This document shows, in pieces, positions 62,407-64,000 of a stretch of DNA of 64,000 bases. Below the pieces are notes generated by a model. That model was not told where the DNA came from, made no database searches, and was given only the letters and a program-made list of their open reading frames with translations. A program made the position numbers and the translations under genes. How positions within the stretch are numbered: the first letter of the stretch is position 1; each line of letters starts with the position of its first letter. Origin of the DNA: Cytophagales bacterium (GTDB lineage: Bacteria > Bacteroidota > Bacteroidia > Cytophagales > VRUD01); assembly GCA_019456305.1 (NCBI GenBank), contig VRUD01000006.1:1-64000 (forward strand). Reading direction: 5' to 3'.

Positions 62407-62904
62407 ATGTTAAAAAACATAAGAACTAAATTTTACCTTATCACAGCCATTGCTTTATTTTTTACCATTACTTCATCTGCCCAACGTTACCGCTATGCAA
62501 AGCAGGAGTGGGGGGTGGGTGTAAGGCTGGGAGAACCCATGGGATTAAGTATTAAACAATACGCACGTTTAAGCTGCCTGGAATTGAATGTTGGAATTAG
62601 CTCCTGGATTTCCGGTGTATTCGGTATAGGGGGGCAATTTAATTATATCATGCAGCGTAATATGAATTTTAATGAATTACCGGAATTAGATTGGTATTGG
62701 GGAGGCGGTGTTATGGTAGGTTTTTTTGAAGGTAGCTTTGATGTGGGACCAGACGCCTTAGTGGGTGTAGAATACAACTTCAAAAATGGTAAAAAGTATC
62801 CTTTTGCTATCTTCGTAGATTTTGGCCTGTTTTTAGACGTTACAGGACCGGATTATGTTCCCCGATTGATAGCGGGAATGGGTATCAGGTATAACTTTTA
62901 CTAA
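62407..62904 (+). CDS. Small outer-membrane barrel-like protein, paralogue B
   Basis: 165 aa with a signal peptide ending near SSAQ, the opening 'EWGVGVRLGEPMGLSIKQY' and the closing 'GMGIRYNFY'. A tandem paralogue of the gene before it, about 30 residues shorter in the middle. The gap between them (165 bp) has repeat-like sequence and no gene. Function unknown. Confidence 0.65.
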   Translation: MLKNIRTKFYLITAIALFFTITSSAQRYRYAKQEWGVGVRLGEPMGLSIKQYARLSCLELNVGISSWISGVFGIGGQFNYIMQRNMNFNELPELDWYWGGGVMVGFFEGSFDVGPDALVGVEYNFKNGKKYPFAIFVDFGLFLDVTGPDYVPRLIAGMGIRYNFY

Positions 62905-63149
62905 TAACCTTTTAAAATTAACGATTTAGAAATGATCCATAAACAAAAAATAAGGACTAATGAACATGAAATAAATATTTATAACCACTCACAAGAAGCC
63001 AGTGTCAGAGTAACCAGCATCCAGTATCCAACATCTCACCCTACAGGTGGCCAGCCGTTGGCGGTAATGGCAAAAAAGACCGTGACAGTTTACAACTTAC
63101 TGACAAAGACAAATTTTTAATCGTAAATTTGCTCCAAAATAAAAGATAA

Positions 63150-64000
63150 TTGAAAACACATCATAAAATAATAAACGGTGATAGTAGACAGATGAACGAA
63201 TTGGCAGATAATTCCGTTCATTTGGCTATCACTTCACCGCCCTACTGGCAACTCAAGGACTATGGGACAGTCAATCAAATTGGTTTTCACGACAGTTACG
63301 AAAGTTACATTAACAACCTGAATTTAGTTTGGAAAGAGTGCTACCGCACCCTTTACAATGGTTGCAGGTTGTGTGTGAACATTGGCGACCAATTTGCCCG
63401 TGCCGTTTATTACGGACGCTATAAAGTAATTCCTATTAGAGAAGAAATTATCAAGTTCTGTGAGAACATTGGATTTGATTATATGGGCGCTATCATTTGG
63501 CAAAAAGTAACTACATCTAATACGACAGGTGGTGGTGTGCAAATGGGTTCTTATCCATATCCTCGAAACGGAATTCTAAAATTGGATTATGAATTTATTT
63601 TGGTTTTCAAAAAATTAGGAGACGCACCAAAACCAACAAAAGAAAATAAAGAACTTTCAAAAATGACAGCAACGGAATGGAACACATACTTTGCGGGGCA
63701 TTGGAATTTTGCAGGAGCAAGACAAGATAATCACATTGCAATGTTTCCCGAAGAATTGCCAAGACGATTAATAAAAATGTTTGCGTTTGTTGGCGACACA
63801 GTTCTTGACCCATTTGCAGGTAGTGGGACAACAAACCTTGCATCAAAAAATCTTGGAAGAAATTCTATTGGTTATGAAATCAATCCAGAATTTATTTCAA
63901 TCATAAAACGAAAACTTTCAACAAATCAATCCGCCTCAGGCGGACACGATACAACTTTTGAGTTTATAAAGGAGAAAACCAATTTTGATTTTGAAGCAGA
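63150..64000 (+). CDS. DNA methyltransferase, beta class, cut by the window edge
   Basis: At least 283 codons and open at the right edge. Motif IV TSPPYW stands near the start and motif I DPFAGSGTT comes later, the order of beta-class DNA methyltransferases (N4-cytosine or N6-adenine; SPPY is commoner for N4-C). The TTG start at 63150 is preferred because it adds 'KIINGDSRQMNEL', a usual N-terminus of the family; ATG 63192 would lose it. A TAAATTTG box at 63124-63131 precedes it. CCGCCTCAGGCGGA is read in frame near 63930. A restriction enzyme may follow beyond the window. Confidence 0.85.
   Translation, partial: MKTHHKIINGDSRQMNELADNSVHLAITSPPYWQLKDYGTVNQIGFHDSYESYINNLNLVWKECYRTLYNGCRLCVNIGDQFARAVYYGRYKVIPIREEIIKFCENIGFDYMGAIIWQKVTTSNTTGGGVQMGSYPYPRNGILKLDYEFILVFKKLGDAPKPTKENKELSKMTATEWNTYFAGHWNFAGARQDNHIAMFPEELPRRLIKMFAFVGDTVLDPFAGSGTTNLASKNLGRNSIGYEINPEFISIIKRKLSTNQSASGGHDTTFEFIKEKTNFDFEA

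Noticed and set aside
62932-63120. 62-aa plus-strand frame before the methyltransferase
   Set aside because: The sequence contains a TAACCAGCATCCAGTATCC repeat seen elsewhere in intergenic DNA, and the product has no recognisable domain. Coding is not supported.

Overview
The window comes from a low-GC member of the Bacteroidota. Evidence: the promoters that can be read carry the Bacteroidota -7 box TAnnTTTG; many products are lipoproteins or outer-membrane barrels typical of the phylum; and the intergenic DNA is full of palindromic and short tandem repeat families, including a REP block next to a decayed IS200-like (RAYT) transposase tail. No rRNA, tRNA or CRISPR array was seen.

Positions 1-34260 are an anaerobic-respiration region. 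On the minus strand from 34256 lie a diheme cytochrome, narG, narH, narJ, narI, two NarK transporters and a porin. Then come a hemerythrin protein, moaA, a YtfE-type Fe-S repair protein and a Crp/Fnr regulator. A PAS histidine kinase plus a receiver-Crp fusion, a porin with four small c-type cytochromes or lipoproteins, another Crp/Fnr gene and more cytochromes continue to the left edge. In the opposite direction at 4659-9471 is a molybdenum-cofactor operon (TSUP permease, moeA, mobA, moaD, moaE, moaC-mogA fusion) that supplies the NarG cofactor. Five promoters here (nar, Moco operon, radical SAM gene, two cytochrome operons) each have a TGAY-N4-RTCA-like palindrome whose centre lies exactly 36.5 bp from the last G of the -7 box, or about -42.5. 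This is the geometry of a Crp/Fnr class II activator site. A sixth site faces the VIT gene from the same operator, and a different palindrome sits at the same distance before the gene at 57717.

Positions 34636-59570, all on the plus strand, form what looks like a lipid or polyketide gene cluster. It begins with a one-module, fully reducing type I PKS (KS-AT-DH-MT-ER-KR-ACP-TE, 2803 aa). It continues with a PlsC-like acyltransferase, an MMPL-type RND exporter, and an unusual 1287-aa protein built as adenylation-carrier-KASIII-KASIII, in which the last KASIII has lost all three catalytic residues. A phosphopantetheinyl transferase, an orphan HicB, a long-chain acyl-CoA synthetase, a GNAT protein, an outer-membrane protein and an SDR oxidoreductase follow. 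The combination resembles in outline the PKS/FadD/MmpL/acyltransferase sets that make exported branched lipids in mycobacteria; that parallel is inference.

Two accessory islets interrupt the cluster. At 43059-45000 lie an internally deleted tyrosine recombinase, a Kunitz/BPTI-domain lipoprotein (rare in bacteria), a DUF6970-like lipoprotein, a structured hairpin element, a long inverted repeat and a 52-aa antitoxin-like gene; together they look like a decayed integron-like or mobile cassette area. At 55617-56468 is a small toxin-antitoxin group. The right end holds recQ, two tandem barrel-like paralogues and a beta-class DNA methyltransferase cut by the window edge.

A recurring theme is that repeat elements have entered coding sequence in frame: a 58-bp perfect palindrome in moeA, and others in moaA, the diheme cytochrome leader, the SDR gene, the kinase C-terminus and narK.
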